DNA of 64,000 nucleotides from Sporosarcina sp. P34 (GTDB taxonomy: Bacteria; Bacillota; Bacilli; Bacillales_A; Planococcaceae). This document shows positions 54,085-63,728 of this stretch, piece by piece. A model generated the notes under the pieces. The model saw only the letters and a program-made list of their open reading frames with translations. It had not been told where the DNA came from and made no database searches. The DNA lies in NCBI RefSeq assembly GCF_002743375.1, contig NZ_PDZC01000005.1, positions 1 through 64,000 on the forward strand, written 5' to 3'. The translations under genes and the position numbers were made by a program. Positions within the stretch are counted from its first letter, which is position 1. Each line of letters opens with the position of its first letter.

Positions 54085-54972
54085 ATGAAACCAGCTGTTT
54101 TTAATTATATTCGGCCTGAAAGTGTTGAAGAAACGTTGCAATTGTTGTCGGATTATGGTGATGATGCAAAAATATTGTCGGGTGGGCAAAGTTTGATTCC
54201 TGTACTAAATATGAGACTTTCAACGCCAAAATATCTAATCGACATAGGCAGATTAGAAGGGTTGAACTATATTCGTGAAGAAGGAGATCATCTTTCTGTC
54301 GGTGCGTTGGTGAAGCATAAGGATATAGAATCGTCACCACTCGTAAAAGAATTATGCCCTATATTGGGGGAAGCAATTCGGTGGGTTGGAACGACACAGA
54401 TCCGGAATAGGGGGACAATAGGAGGTAGTATTGCCCATGGTGATCCTTCAGCAGAGTTACCATGTGTCCTAGCTGCACTCCGCGGTGAAATTGTTGTTGC
54501 TAGTTTGGAAGGTGAAGATGTTTTAAGCCCCGAGGAGTTTTTCCTGACGTATATGTTAACCTCTATGCAACCTGATCAAGTGATAAAGGAAATCAGATTT
54601 CCAATTATGAGTAAAAAGAGTGCTTTTTCCTTTGTTGAAGTCGCTAGGACACACGGAGATTTTGCGCTTGCGGAAGCCGCGGTCATTCTTGAGACGGATG
54701 AAACTGAAACGGTTATAAAAGCACAAATAGCAGTTGGCGGTGTGAATCCGACTCCGACTGTTCTTGAGGAAGTGGAGGATCACATCATGGGTAAAAAACT
54801 GACGGATGAATTGCTTACGGAAGTTAGGAGAATGACAGAAGGCAATGTAGATCCGGAATCGGACTTGCATGGAACAGCCGAGTACCGCAGGGAACTTGTA
54901 GGCGTTCTTGTTCAAAGGGCTTTGAAAACAGCAGGTGAACGCGTGAAGAAAGGAGCTGGACGGCATGAATAA
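54085..54972 (+). CDS. molybdenum hydroxylase, FAD-binding medium subunit (CoxM/XdhB-like)
   Basis: The 295-residue FAD subunit has the two flavin motifs ILSGGQSLIPVLNMRL (about 32-47) and TIGGSIAHGDPSAELP (about 112-127). It links electrons from the 2Fe-2S subunit to an acceptor. Order M-S-L (FAD, Fe-S, Mo) is that of CO-dehydrogenase-like and nicotine/quinoline-type hydroxylases. The next gene overlaps its end by 8 bp. Good ribosome site GAGGAGGGCG. Confidence 0.92.
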   Translation: MKPAVFNYIRPESVEETLQLLSDYGDDAKILSGGQSLIPVLNMRLSTPKYLIDIGRLEGLNYIREEGDHLSVGALVKHKDIESSPLVKELCPILGEAIRWVGTTQIRNRGTIGGSIAHGDPSAELPCVLAALRGEIVVASLEGEDVLSPEEFFLTYMLTSMQPDQVIKEIRFPIMSKKSAFSFVEVARTHGDFALAEAAVILETDETETVIKAQIAVGGVNPTPTVLEEVEDHIMGKKLTDELLTEVRRMTEGNVDPESDLHGTAEYRRELVGVLVQRALKTAGERVKKGAGRHE

Positions 54973-55507
54973 AAGAATCGTTGCTTTGACGATAAATGGT
55001 GTAGATGTCCAAAGAAAGGTAGCGTCACGAATGTTGTTAACTGACTTTATCCGGGATGAGTTGAAACTGACAGGTACGAATGTCGGCTGTGAACATGGTG
55101 TATGTGGTGCCTGCACAATTCTGTTGAATGGAGAATCTGTACGGTCTTGTTTGATGCTCGCAGTTCAAGCGGATGGATACGAAATCGAAACGGTCGAATC
55201 ACTCCAAAACGACAATGGTACTCTAAACACGCTCCAGCAATCTTTCAAAGACTGTCACGGATTGCAATGTGGTTTTTGCACACCTGGTTTTTTAATGACT
55301 GTAACTTCCTTTCTAAAAGAAAATGAAGATCCGACAGAAGAAGAAATCCGTGAAGCAATATCAGGCAATTTATGCAGATGTACAGGCTATGCGAACATAG
55401 TGAAATCAGTCCAACGAACTGTACAAAGCCAACGCACTTCCAAATCATTGACGGAGCCGGTGTGTCATACCGATCATAAGCAGAATGAAACGGTTCAAAT
55501 AAGTTAA
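54965..55507 (+). CDS. molybdenum hydroxylase, 2x[2Fe-2S] small subunit (CoxS-like)
   Basis: This 180-residue protein has the plant-type [2Fe-2S] motif GCEHGVCGACTILLNGE...SCL near residues 40-62, and the second four-cysteine domain GLQCGFCTPGF...GNLCRCTGY near 100-145. It carries electrons from the molybdenum site to FAD. The last ~25 residues are a non-conserved tail. Overlaps the upstream FAD gene. Confidence 0.94.
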   Translation: MNKRIVALTINGVDVQRKVASRMLLTDFIRDELKLTGTNVGCEHGVCGACTILLNGESVRSCLMLAVQADGYEIETVESLQNDNGTLNTLQQSFKDCHGLQCGFCTPGFLMTVTSFLKENEDPTEEEIREAISGNLCRCTGYANIVKSVQRTVQSQRTSKSLTEPVCHTDHKQNETVQIS

Positions 55508-55522
55508 GGGAGGATGAGAGTA

Positions 55523-57880
55523 ATGTCAAAGTTTGTAGGACAAAGTGTGAAGCGGAAAGAAGATTTACGACTACTAACAGGTACAGGCAAATTCGTTGCA
55601 GATTTACGTATGGAAAATATGCTGGAAGCTGCATTTTTAAGAAGCACTTACGGCCATGCCCGCATAAAAGGCATAGAGACAGACGCAGCAAAATCTTTGG
55701 AGGGCGTCTATGCGGTTATCACGAGCAATGATATTGAAGGGGAAATTAAACCGCTTAAGCAATTTGACTCCCATTGCATACTTCCCCCCAACCTTATCGA
55801 AGAAATTGATCCTGTCATCAATTACAATTTTGAAGACGTTCTCGCGAAGAGAAAAGTGACGTATGCCGGACAACCCGTTGCAGTCGTTGTAGCCAAGAAC
55901 CGATACATTGCAGAAGACGCCTTAGCTTTACTAAAAGTCGAATACGAACCACTAGAGGCACTGGTAAATCCATTTGAAGCGGAAAAGGGAGATGCGCCAA
56001 TTATACAGGAGCATATGGAAAGTAACATCCAATCCCACTTCCTTGTTCAAGTAGGCGATGTGGACAAAGCAATTGAAGAAGCGGACTATGTCTTGAAGAA
56101 AAGGTTAAGAACGCCACGCCTTTCCTCCAATCCAATGGAGACCAGAGGTGTGCTAGCCAATTACGATGCAGTTACGGGGAAATTTCGTGTATGGTCTTCC
56201 ACACAACTGCCCTATGAAGTCCGTTCCACGATAGCTTCCCTTCTGGAAATACCGGAGGAGAGCATCCATGTGACGGCGCCTGAAGTCGGTGGCGGATTCG
56301 GTCCGAAAGGTGGCGTACATCCCGAAGAAATACTAATTCCTTACTTGTCCAGAATGCTAGGACGACCGGTAAGATGGATTGAGGATCGCATTGAACATTT
56401 GGCGGCTGCCCGACAATCACGGGATCAAATCCATGACGTTGAAGTCTCTTATAAAAAGGATGGGACAATTACTGGCATAAAAGATGATTTTATCGTGGAT
56501 AGTGGGGCTGTGAACTATTTTGCCCTAACATGTGCCTATAATACAGCCTATCATTTGCGGGGTATGTATAAAATTCCGAGTTATCAATCCAAATGTCGTG
56601 TCATCCTGACGAATAAAACACCGAATGTTCCGTTTCGCGGCGCTGGAAGACCCGAAGCTACGTTTGTCATGGATCGGGTTATCGATATGATCGCGCGAAA
56701 TTTAGCGATGGATCCAGTGGACGTTATGAAAAAGAATATGATCCAAGCAGAGGAAATGCCTTATGACCAAGGCATCTTAGTGAAAGATGGTGCCCAGCTC
56801 ATCTATGATAGCGGTAACTACCCGGATGCATTGGACAAAGTTTTGGAAGCCACAAACTACAAAGGATTCCGAAAGAAACAACAGCAACTAAAGGAAGCGG
56901 GTAAATATGTCGGGATCGGGATTTCTTCTTTCATTGAAGGTACGGGATCTGGACCGTTTGAGAGTGCGCTCGTTAAAATTGACCTTACAGGACATGTGAC
57001 AGCACATTTGGGCTCTTCTCCCCAAGGACAAGGACATGAAACCGTATTTTCACAAATTTGTGCAGATGATCTGGGCGTAACGCCAGACCAAGTGACAGTG
57101 GTCGTGGGGGACACGGGTGTTTTACCGATAGGCGCAGGAACATACGCGAGTAGAAGTGCTGTCAATGCGGGATCCGCAATTCATGAGGCTTCGCAAAAAT
57201 TGCAAAGGAAAGTACTTGAAATCGCTGGCATGTTACTGGATAACGAAGTTGAAATGCTCAATATTGAAAATGGTACCATTTATGCGCATGATAATCCCGA
57301 AATGAAATTGACGTTTGTTGACATAGCAAATGCTGCAAGACCAAGCAAAAGTTCTAAATTGCCTGAAGGGATGGAACCAGGATTGCAAGTGCTTCATTAC
57401 TTTGTGCCTCCGACCGTGACCTTTGCTTCCTCAATCCATGTAGCCCAAGTGGAAGTAGATAAGGAAACCGGGTTTGTGGATATCCAAGATTATAGTGTTG
57501 TCCATGATTGTGGTACAGTCATTAATCCAATGATTGTTGAAGGCCAGGTTCAAGGGGGGATTGCACAAGGAATCGGCTCAGCTTTATACGAAGAAGTTGT
57601 CCATGATAAAAACGGTCAAGTGTTGACAGGTTCTTATATGGATTATTTGATCCCTACGTCTATGGAAGTTCCGACAGTAAAGATGGTGCACCAAGAATAC
57701 CCATCAACAAGAAATCCGATGGGTATTAAAGGCGTTGGAGAAGGTGGCGCCATTTCTCCGCCTGCCGCTATTGCAAATGCAGTAGTCGATGCGCTGACAC
57801 CGCTTTCTATTGAAATCACCAAAGTCCCAGTCAGTCCGGGGTACCTCCGGGAATTGATTAAGGAAGCGGAGAGAGTGTGA
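55523..57880 (+). CDS. molybdenum hydroxylase, large Mo-binding subunit (CoxL/XdhA-like)
   Basis: The product is 785 residues from the ATG at 55523; the ATG three codons earlier abuts the AAGGGAGG site. Features: MNNAEAR-like start replaced by SVKRKEDLRLLTGTGKF, GQPVAVVVAKNRYIAEDAL, GGGFGPKGG, the active-site loop VPFRGAGRPEA near residue 371, PQGQGHET, and the catalytic Glu in KGVGEGGAISPP near 740. True CO dehydrogenase has CSFR in that loop; here it is RGAGR, as in form II or other hydroxylases. It probably hydroxylates an N-heteroaromatic or aldehyde using water. Confidence 0.92.
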   Translation: MSKFVGQSVKRKEDLRLLTGTGKFVADLRMENMLEAAFLRSTYGHARIKGIETDAAKSLEGVYAVITSNDIEGEIKPLKQFDSHCILPPNLIEEIDPVINYNFEDVLAKRKVTYAGQPVAVVVAKNRYIAEDALALLKVEYEPLEALVNPFEAEKGDAPIIQEHMESNIQSHFLVQVGDVDKAIEEADYVLKKRLRTPRLSSNPMETRGVLANYDAVTGKFRVWSSTQLPYEVRSTIASLLEIPEESIHVTAPEVGGGFGPKGGVHPEEILIPYLSRMLGRPVRWIEDRIEHLAAARQSRDQIHDVEVSYKKDGTITGIKDDFIVDSGAVNYFALTCAYNTAYHLRGMYKIPSYQSKCRVILTNKTPNVPFRGAGRPEATFVMDRVIDMIARNLAMDPVDVMKKNMIQAEEMPYDQGILVKDGAQLIYDSGNYPDALDKVLEATNYKGFRKKQQQLKEAGKYVGIGISSFIEGTGSGPFESALVKIDLTGHVTAHLGSSPQGQGHETVFSQICADDLGVTPDQVTVVVGDTGVLPIGAGTYASRSAVNAGSAIHEASQKLQRKVLEIAGMLLDNEVEMLNIENGTIYAHDNPEMKLTFVDIANAARPSKSSKLPEGMEPGLQVLHYFVPPTVTFASSIHVAQVEVDKETGFVDIQDYSVVHDCGTVINPMIVEGQVQGGIAQGIGSALYEEVVHDKNGQVLTGSYMDYLIPTSMEVPTVKMVHQEYPSTRNPMGIKGVGEGGAISPPAAIANAVVDALTPLSIEITKVPVSPGYLRELIKEAERV

Positions 57881-57934
57881 AAATGTATGGTGTAGGCAGA
57901 GAGTTTTTAAATACGAGTTTCTGAGGTGAATGGG

Positions 57935-59041
57935 ATGGGAAAAATTTATGAGGAAATAATGCGCTGTAAAAAGTTGGGGTTAGATGGTGTGCTTGGCACA
58001 ATCATTTCTACCGAAGGATCCACTTATCAAAAAACGGGCGCCAAATGCTTCATTGCGGCAGATGGAAAGTTGACTGGAATTGTAAGTGGAGGTTGTGTAG
58101 AAGGTGATTTGCAAATGATCGCCAATGAAGTAATAGACAAGGGAAAACCGAAAATTGTTCATTATGATTTTCAAGACGAAGGAGATTTAATCTGGGGTCT
58201 TGGGGTAGGATGCAACGGGAAAATGGATGTGTTTCTTGAACCATATAGACCTGAAAAGGATGTAGTGCAAGCGGAACGGATTCAGAAATGGTTTGAAAGA
58301 GGGAAGTCTAAAATATTGCACGGCATTACGGTTACGGACGCAGAGGATAATAGTTATGTCGGTAGAAAATGGTTGATAGATCCGGATACATTGGATTTTG
58401 ATTCCGTTCCATTCAAAGAAATAATTCATGACTACTTAGAGAACAAAGGTTCCTCAGCTGCTTCAGTCATCCATATTGCTGGCAAAGGAACTTTCCAATT
58501 ATTTTATGATGTTATCTATCCTGCACCTACTCTTGCGATATTCGGAGGAGGACCAGATGCTGTTCCCTTAGTGCAATTGGCGAAAAAGATGAAATGGAAT
58601 GTGATAGTGTTGGATCATCGACCGGCTTTTGCAAACAGCGGAAATTTCCCTGAAGCGGATACTGTAGTTCGTTATCCACCTGGGAGCACTCCTAACTTTG
58701 AGCTGGATGGCAACACATATGTCGTCATTATGTCGCATCACTTTTTACAAGATCAAATCGTTTTAAAAGATGTCGTAAATTCCGAGGCGGCATATATCGG
58801 GCTTTTAGGACCAAGAAGAAGGACAGATGAGTTGGCGAAAGGTTTATATTTGGCAAGTCATTCGAACAGTTATAAAATTCACAGTCCGATTGGATTGGAT
58901 ATTGGGGCGGAAACCCCCGAAGAGATTGCCCTTAGCATTATTTCCGAATTAATTGCTGTTTATCGGGGAGGATCTGGAAACAAGCTGACGACACTTGAAG
59001 GGAAGTTCATTTCGTGTGAAAAGAAGGAGCTTCTAATCTAA
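57935..59041 (+). CDS. XdhC/CoxI-family molybdenum cofactor insertion protein
   Basis: The product is 368 residues from the ATG at 57935 (GAGGTG 6 bp upstream). The N-terminal XdhC_CoxI domain has GVLGTIISTEGSTYQKTGAK and GIVSGGCVEGDLQ. The C-terminal Rossmann domain has LAIFGGGPDAVPLVQLAKKM and VIMSHHFLQDQIVL, GLLGPRRRT, HSPIGLDIGAETPEEIALSI. XdhC proteins bind the Mo cofactor, help add the terminal sulphur and insert it into the apo-hydroxylase. Its place after the three hydroxylase subunits supports this. The stop overlaps the next start by 1 bp. Confidence 0.93.
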   Translation: MGKIYEEIMRCKKLGLDGVLGTIISTEGSTYQKTGAKCFIAADGKLTGIVSGGCVEGDLQMIANEVIDKGKPKIVHYDFQDEGDLIWGLGVGCNGKMDVFLEPYRPEKDVVQAERIQKWFERGKSKILHGITVTDAEDNSYVGRKWLIDPDTLDFDSVPFKEIIHDYLENKGSSAASVIHIAGKGTFQLFYDVIYPAPTLAIFGGGPDAVPLVQLAKKMKWNVIVLDHRPAFANSGNFPEADTVVRYPPGSTPNFELDGNTYVVIMSHHFLQDQIVLKDVVNSEAAYIGLLGPRRRTDELAKGLYLASHSNSYKIHSPIGLDIGAETPEEIALSIISELIAVYRGGSGNKLTTLEGKFISCEKKELLI

Positions 59042-59682
59042 TGGTGAACAATGGCGTATGGGCTATCATCTTAGCAGCCGGATTCTCTTCAAGAATGGGG
59101 AAACCAAAAATGCTGCTCCCTTATCAAGGAGAATCGTTGGTAAGACGGATAATTGGTCAAGCACTGAAGTCACAGATAGATGGTTTAATTGTCGTAGTGA
59201 ATCCACTTATTGAGAACTTGGCTGCGGAAGCGGACGTAGAAGGGGTTAGTAAAGTGATTCTCAATGATTGTGTAAATGAAGGGATGTCATCTTCCATCAA
59301 GGCAGGATTACAGGCAGTGCGTGATGAAGCGAAGTCGGTCGTCTTTCTATTAAGCGACCAACCACTCATGTCCACTAAGGAAATCAATACAATTATCAAA
59401 GCTCACCTATGCCATCCAAATTATCCGATTGTCCAAGCAACCTATCAAGAGTGTAAAGGGCATCCAGTTTTGTTCCAAAAGGAGATGTTTCCTTATTTAT
59501 TTAGGATCAGCGGGGATGAAGGAGGAAAATCGGTCATCGCACAGTTCAGACAATCGGTATATTATGCTGAAATGAATAGGGAAGCAATTCCCGATGTAGA
59601 CACACCTTCCGACTATTTGCGCTTACTCAATCATCTGGATAGTGAATGGTATGACAGTGGGAATGATTCGACCAGTTTTTAA
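59041..59682 (+). CDS. molybdenum cofactor cytidylyltransferase (MocA-like)
   Basis: The 213-residue protein is of the MobA/MocA NTP-transferase fold: AIILAAGFSSRMGKPKMLLPYQGES at the N-terminus, LSDQPLMS in the middle (metal-binding Asp) and GHPVLFQKEMFP, with GDEGGKSVI near residue 160. MocA adds CMP to molybdopterin to make the cytosine dinucleotide used by xanthine-oxidase-type enzymes. It completes a dedicated maturation set with XdhC. Last gene of the operon; terminator overlaps its stop. Confidence 0.9.
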   Translation: MVNNGVWAIILAAGFSSRMGKPKMLLPYQGESLVRRIIGQALKSQIDGLIVVVNPLIENLAAEADVEGVSKVILNDCVNEGMSSSIKAGLQAVRDEAKSVVFLLSDQPLMSTKEINTIIKAHLCHPNYPIVQATYQECKGHPVLFQKEMFPYLFRISGDEGGKSVIAQFRQSVYYAEMNREAIPDVDTPSDYLRLLNHLDSEWYDSGNDSTSF

Positions 59683-59727
59683 AGAGACGACAGTTCAGAG
59701 GAACTTGAACGTAAGTCGTCTCTTTTT
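59681..59727 (+). terminator. terminator closing the large catabolic operon
   Basis: AAAGAGACGAC (59681-59691) pairs with GTCGTCTCTTTTT (59715-59727). It overlaps the stop of the MocA-like gene and has a T-run. Confidence 0.88.
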
Positions 59728-59843
59728 GACGTAAACACCAATCCAATAACGCATATCATTCCGTTTCTACAAGTCCCTAGGATTTTAGTACCGATAGGCT
59801 AGCGGAAAATAGTTGATTCAAAGGAAAGTTGAAAATTTTCATG

Positions 59844-59872
59844 TTGACAATATATTCAGAAAAGTGTAATAT
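59844..59872 (+). promoter_or_regulatory. sigma-A promoter of coxG-liv operon
   Basis: TTGACA (59844-59849), 17-bp spacer, TAATAT (59867-59872), with the shared element 16 bp downstream. Confidence 0.78.
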
Positions 59873-59888
59873 CTATTTATAGATTAAA

Positions 59889-59912
59889 GAAAAAATGTTT
59901 TGTATATAAAAC
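59889..59912. promoter_or_regulatory. operator-like element, copy 4 (coxG and transporter operon)
   Basis: GAAAAAATGTTTT, then GTATAT, then AAAAC. The second palindrome GTTTT-N6-AAAAC is perfect. Confidence 0.72.
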
Positions 59913-60036
59913 AACGTAAGGTTGATTCGCATTTTATATTCATCATTCAGTTGTTTGGAATGAAAGCGATTTCAAACCATACGCAAACGTTCTGACTACA
60001 AAGCAAAGGTTATAGAAAATTAGGAGGAGATTACAA

Positions 60037-60483
60037 ATGCAAATAGCAGGAGAAGCAAAATTTGATTTGTCAAAACAGGAATTATGGGAGATACTTCATG
60101 ATCCCGAAATTTTGAAAAATGTTATCCCTGGTTGTGAGGAATTGAATTTGCTAGGCGATGATGATTATGAAGTGGTCATGAATCTTGGTGTGGCAGCTGT
60201 TAAAGGAAAATATATAGGACATATCGTCATCAACAACGTGCAAGAACCCGTTCATTATACTTTAGAAGCCGAAGGAAGCGGTGGACCAGGTCATGTGAAA
60301 GCTAAAATGGATTGTAAAATTGAAGATTTATCTCCCAGTGGCGTCGTTTTAAAATGGCAATGTGATGCGGAAGTAGGCGGTTTAATTGCCGGTGTAGGAA
60401 GCCGTGTTCTCAGTGGAATTGCTAAATATATGGCAGCTAAGTTTTTCTCTGACATAAAAAAACAAATTAAGAATAAAGTGTGA
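60037..60483 (+). CDS. CoxG-like SRPBCC-family protein
   Basis: The 148-residue protein has a strong AGGAGGAG ribosome site. The CoxG signature is clear: MQIAGEAKFDLSKQELWEILHDPEIL, VIPGCEELN, AVKGKYIGHIVI, VEGSGGPG-type turn (EAEGSGGPGHV) and a C-terminal VGSRVLSGIAKYMAAKFF. CoxG recruits CO dehydrogenase-type hydroxylases to the membrane or shuttles quinone in known systems. Here it would couple the molybdenum hydroxylase to the respiratory chain. It is in a separate transcription unit under the same operator. Confidence 0.9.
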   Translation: MQIAGEAKFDLSKQELWEILHDPEILKNVIPGCEELNLLGDDDYEVVMNLGVAAVKGKYIGHIVINNVQEPVHYTLEAEGSGGPGHVKAKMDCKIEDLSPSGVVLKWQCDAEVGGLIAGVGSRVLSGIAKYMAAKFFSDIKKQIKNKV

Positions 60484-60585
60484 GTTTCTAGTTATTTCAA
60501 TACGTTAGTTTAAGAATATAAGAAACGAGAAGATCTAACGATGAATGTAGAGTGATTGATTTCCACAAAAGGGGGACTTTAGCAG

Positions 60586-61806
60586 ATGAATAAGAAAAAC
60601 ATATTCTTGTTTGGAATTGTTTCTTTAATTAGTATTTTTTTAGTTGCGTGTAATGGAGGAAGTACAGAAGGAGCTGAAAAAGGGTCAGATAGTGACGAGG
60701 TGAAATTAGGCTTTATACTCTCATTAACTGGGAACTTCGCGTTCATGGGTGAAGGCATTAAGGATGGCATTGAACTTTATTTTGAAGAAAATGAGGTAAT
60801 TGACGGAAAAAAAGTCCAGCTGATCTTTGAGGATGACGCAGGAGATCCCCAAGCAGCTTTGAGGAAGTACGAGCAGTTAACATTAAAGCAGAATGTGGAT
60901 ATTATCGGCGGTGGAACAATCGGAAGTATTGCGGCAGCGTTAAGGGATAAAGTAGATGCAGAAAAGAGTGTTCCAATGATTAATGTAGTTGGTACTGGCA
61001 ATACATTGTCATGGGACAACAGAAGTGACTACGTATGGAGAACAAGTTTTTCAGCTTGGCAATATGCTTCCACTGCGGGGAAATTTGCCGCTGAAGAAGT
61101 CGGTAAATCAACAGTCGTTGTTTCATCGGATTATGTAGCGGGGCACGAAATTGCGACGGATTTCATCGCGAACTTTGAAGAACATGGAGGCAATATAGAG
61201 AAAATAATTTGGGCGCCAGTTGGGACAAGTGATTTTTCTTCTTATTTGACGCAAATCAATGAAATAAAACCCGATTCGGTTTTTATGTTTATTCCGGGGG
61301 CTGATGGACCAAGGTTCGTCCAGCAATACAATGACTTTGGTTTGAGAGATAAGTACCAGCTCATAGAAGGTTCAGCTATGTTGAATGCACCATCTACAAT
61401 TAAGGCTGTAGCAGATGCTGTAGTGGGTGGCCAAATGATTACAAACTATTTCCCTGAATTGGATAATGCAGTGAACAATGAATTCGTTGAAAAGTTTAGA
61501 GAAAAGTATGGAAAAGAACCGGATAATTACGCGGTGAATGGCTATGATTCGGCACAATTGATTGTAGAAGCAATCAAAAAGGCGGGTAGTGTGGAAGTTG
61601 ATCAAATTGTAAAAGTCCTAGAAGAAGGGATTTCAATTGACAGTCCACGAGGCCCGATTGAAATTGATCCTTTTACGAACAATCCGATACAAAACATGTA
61701 TGTCATTGAAGGCAAGAAAGAAAATGATACCATCTCATTTGAACTAATAAAAACATATGAAAAAATACAAATGCCAAAAGAGGCTACCAATTACAAAGAG
61801 TATTAA
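60586..61806 (+). CDS. ABC transporter substrate-binding lipoprotein (Liv/Peripla_BP_6 type)
   Basis: This 406-residue lipoprotein (lipobox LVACN, Cys near 22) is followed by a Gly/Ser/Glu linker and a two-lobe binding protein: VKLGFILSLTGNFAFMGEGIKDGIELYFEEN, QLIFEDDAGDPQAALRKYEQL, GGGTIGSIAAAL. This is the leucine/amide/benzoate-type solute-binding family. With LivH, LivM and LivG it imports the substrate. Such systems carry branched amino acids, amides, urea or aromatic acids; the actual ligand is probably the compound degraded by the cluster. Confidence 0.93.
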   Translation: MNKKNIFLFGIVSLISIFLVACNGGSTEGAEKGSDSDEVKLGFILSLTGNFAFMGEGIKDGIELYFEENEVIDGKKVQLIFEDDAGDPQAALRKYEQLTLKQNVDIIGGGTIGSIAAALRDKVDAEKSVPMINVVGTGNTLSWDNRSDYVWRTSFSAWQYASTAGKFAAEEVGKSTVVVSSDYVAGHEIATDFIANFEEHGGNIEKIIWAPVGTSDFSSYLTQINEIKPDSVFMFIPGADGPRFVQQYNDFGLRDKYQLIEGSAMLNAPSTIKAVADAVVGGQMITNYFPELDNAVNNEFVEKFREKYGKEPDNYAVNGYDSAQLIVEAIKKAGSVEVDQIVKVLEEGISIDSPRGPIEIDPFTNNPIQNMYVIEGKKENDTISFELIKTYEKIQMPKEATNYKEY

Positions 61807-61875
61807 CGGATGAATACGACTGAAGAATATCGATGCTCGGCTAGTTCGATTTTAAAGTCGAATGGGGGGGAAGGA

Positions 61876-62736
61876 ATGGACTTCTTTATCATTAACACTT
61901 TGTCAGGTTTGACATATGGAATGTTATTATTCTTGATGGCAAGTGGGTTATCCATTGTATTTGGATTGATGAGAGTAATCAATTTGGCTCACGGTTCGTT
62001 TTACTTATTAGGCTCTTACATAGCCTATGCATTTGTTCATAATGGGTTCAATTTCTGGTTGGCATTAATATTAGCAACGGTAATTGTTATGGTTCTTGGA
62101 CTAATTATTGAACGTTTATTAATTTCCCGAATACACGGAAATGAGACTGCACAAATTTTACTAACAGTTGGACTCATCTTTGTAATCGGTGATATAACGC
62201 TCTGGATTTGGGGAGGAAACTTCTTATCTATACCTGTACCTGATTTATTGAGTGCGACGATACAAGTAGGTGAAAGTCAATTTCCGGCATATAGATTATT
62301 TGTCATTTTGATGGGAGTTTTTTTTGCAGCTCTCTTATGGTTCTTTGAGAATAAGACACATGTTGGCATGATAGTGCGTGCAGGAGTAGATGACATGGAG
62401 ATGGTCGGGGCGCTAGGATTTAATATCAAAGTCATTTTTTCAGCTGTATTTATTTTCGGAGCAGGACTCGCAGCGCTTGGTGGTGTGCTTGGAGGCCCAA
62501 TTTTAGGTATGTATCCATTGATGGAATTTGAAATTCTGATCAATGCCCTTATTATTGTCTTAATCGGTGGTCTTGGAAGTTGGAAAGGAGCTTTCATCGG
62601 CGCGGTTTTAATTGGCATTATAGATGCTTTCGGAAAAATTTATATTCCTAGCGTTTCAATGCTCATTATTTTCGGAATTATGGTCATTGTGTTGGTCATA
62701 AAACCATCCGGACTATTTGGAGAGGTGGAGGCATGA
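61876..62736 (+). CDS. branched-chain-type ABC transporter permease (LivH family)
   Basis: The product is 286 residues from the ATG at 61876 (GGGGGGAAGG directly upstream); a 22-codon upstream extension is polar and unlike the family start. About eight membrane segments and the LivH wording GLTYGMLLFLMASGLSIVFGLMRVINLAHGSFYLLGSY and VLIGGLGSWKGAFIGAVLIG. Forms a channel with LivM. Overlaps the LivM start by 4 bp. Confidence 0.93.
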   Translation: MDFFIINTLSGLTYGMLLFLMASGLSIVFGLMRVINLAHGSFYLLGSYIAYAFVHNGFNFWLALILATVIVMVLGLIIERLLISRIHGNETAQILLTVGLIFVIGDITLWIWGGNFLSIPVPDLLSATIQVGESQFPAYRLFVILMGVFFAALLWFFENKTHVGMIVRAGVDDMEMVGALGFNIKVIFSAVFIFGAGLAALGGVLGGPILGMYPLMEFEILINALIIVLIGGLGSWKGAFIGAVLIGIIDAFGKIYIPSVSMLIIFGIMVIVLVIKPSGLFGEVEA

Positions 62737-63728
62737 AAAGTACAATATTAACTATCTTCTTGTTAGTTGCAGCAGTCTTTGTCCTGCCATTCCTGATGTC
62801 ACCATTCCTGGTGTACATGATAACAGAGGTACTAATTATGGGGATCTTTGCAATGAGTCTTGGTCTTATTATGGGCTTTGGGGGATTACACTCACTTGGC
62901 CATAGCGCATTTTTTGGTCTTGGAGCTTATACTGTGGTCGTATTGAGTCAGATGGTTTCAAGTATTTATGTTCTATTGCTTGTCGCTATACTAATTGCAT
63001 GTGCCTTCGCTTTTGTGACTGGCTTGATTGCAATTCGAAGTAAAGGAATATTTTTCTTAATGTTAACTTTTGCGTTTACCCAAATGCTTTACTTGATTTT
63101 CAGCCAATCTGGCTATTGGGGCGGTGCGGATGGCTTAGGAACTTCAATTAAGCCAAATCTTGGGTTTGTAGAGTTAACTTCACCACTCAGTTTGTTCTAT
63201 TTAATTGGTGGATTCTTTATACTTTCTTATCTTTTGTTACGTCTATTCGTAAATTCTCCATTAGGAACAGGATTACAAGGCGTCATGGAAAATGAGAACA
63301 GGATGATAGCACTAGGGTATAACGTCCGTAACTATAAAGTGATTGCCTATATTGTTGCAGGCGGCTTTGCTGGATTGGCCGGTGGCTTGTATGCTTTTAA
63401 AACGCAATTTGCCAGTCCAGATTTATTCGGAGTTCACATGGCTGCAACGGTTATAATTATGGTTTATATCGGAGGAATGGGTACTTTATTTGGCCCGGTT
63501 TTAGGGGCGGGTATTTATATTTTTCTTCAGAACTATGTCAGTACAATGACAGATCGCTGGTCGCTGATAATGGGATTGATTTTCATTGCATTGGTTCTTT
63601 TTAATCGTGGGGGAGCCTTACATCTCATTCAACTTTTAATTGGAAAAGTATCATCTTACAAATTAAATGTAGCCAAATCGAAGGGAGTGTCATTAAATGA
63701 GCTTGCTAAAAATAAAGGCACTGAATAA
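62733..63728 (+). CDS. branched-chain-type ABC transporter permease (LivM family)
   Basis: The 331-residue membrane protein has about nine segments and LivM motifs GFGGLHSLGHSAFFGLGAYTV, AIRSKGIFFLMLTFAFTQM, GGFAGLAGGLYAFKTQFASP and IGGMGTLFGPVLGAG. The C-terminal ~30 residues are hydrophilic and extend over the start of the ATPase gene by 32 bp, indicating tight coupling. Confidence 0.93.
   Translation: MKSTILTIFLLVAAVFVLPFLMSPFLVYMITEVLIMGIFAMSLGLIMGFGGLHSLGHSAFFGLGAYTVVVLSQMVSSIYVLLLVAILIACAFAFVTGLIAIRSKGIFFLMLTFAFTQMLYLIFSQSGYWGGADGLGTSIKPNLGFVELTSPLSLFYLIGGFFILSYLLLRLFVNSPLGTGLQGVMENENRMIALGYNVRNYKVIAYIVAGGFAGLAGGLYAFKTQFASPDLFGVHMAATVIIMVYIGGMGTLFGPVLGAGIYIFLQNYVSTMTDRWSLIMGLIFIALVLFNRGGALHLIQLLIGKVSSYKLNVAKSKGVSLNELAKNKGTE

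Noticed and set aside
55523..57880. Aerobic carbon monoxide dehydrogenase large subunit
   Set aside because: The CO-specific CSFR active-site loop is absent; the loop reads RGAGR. So only a CO-dehydrogenase-like molybdenum hydroxylase is claimed.
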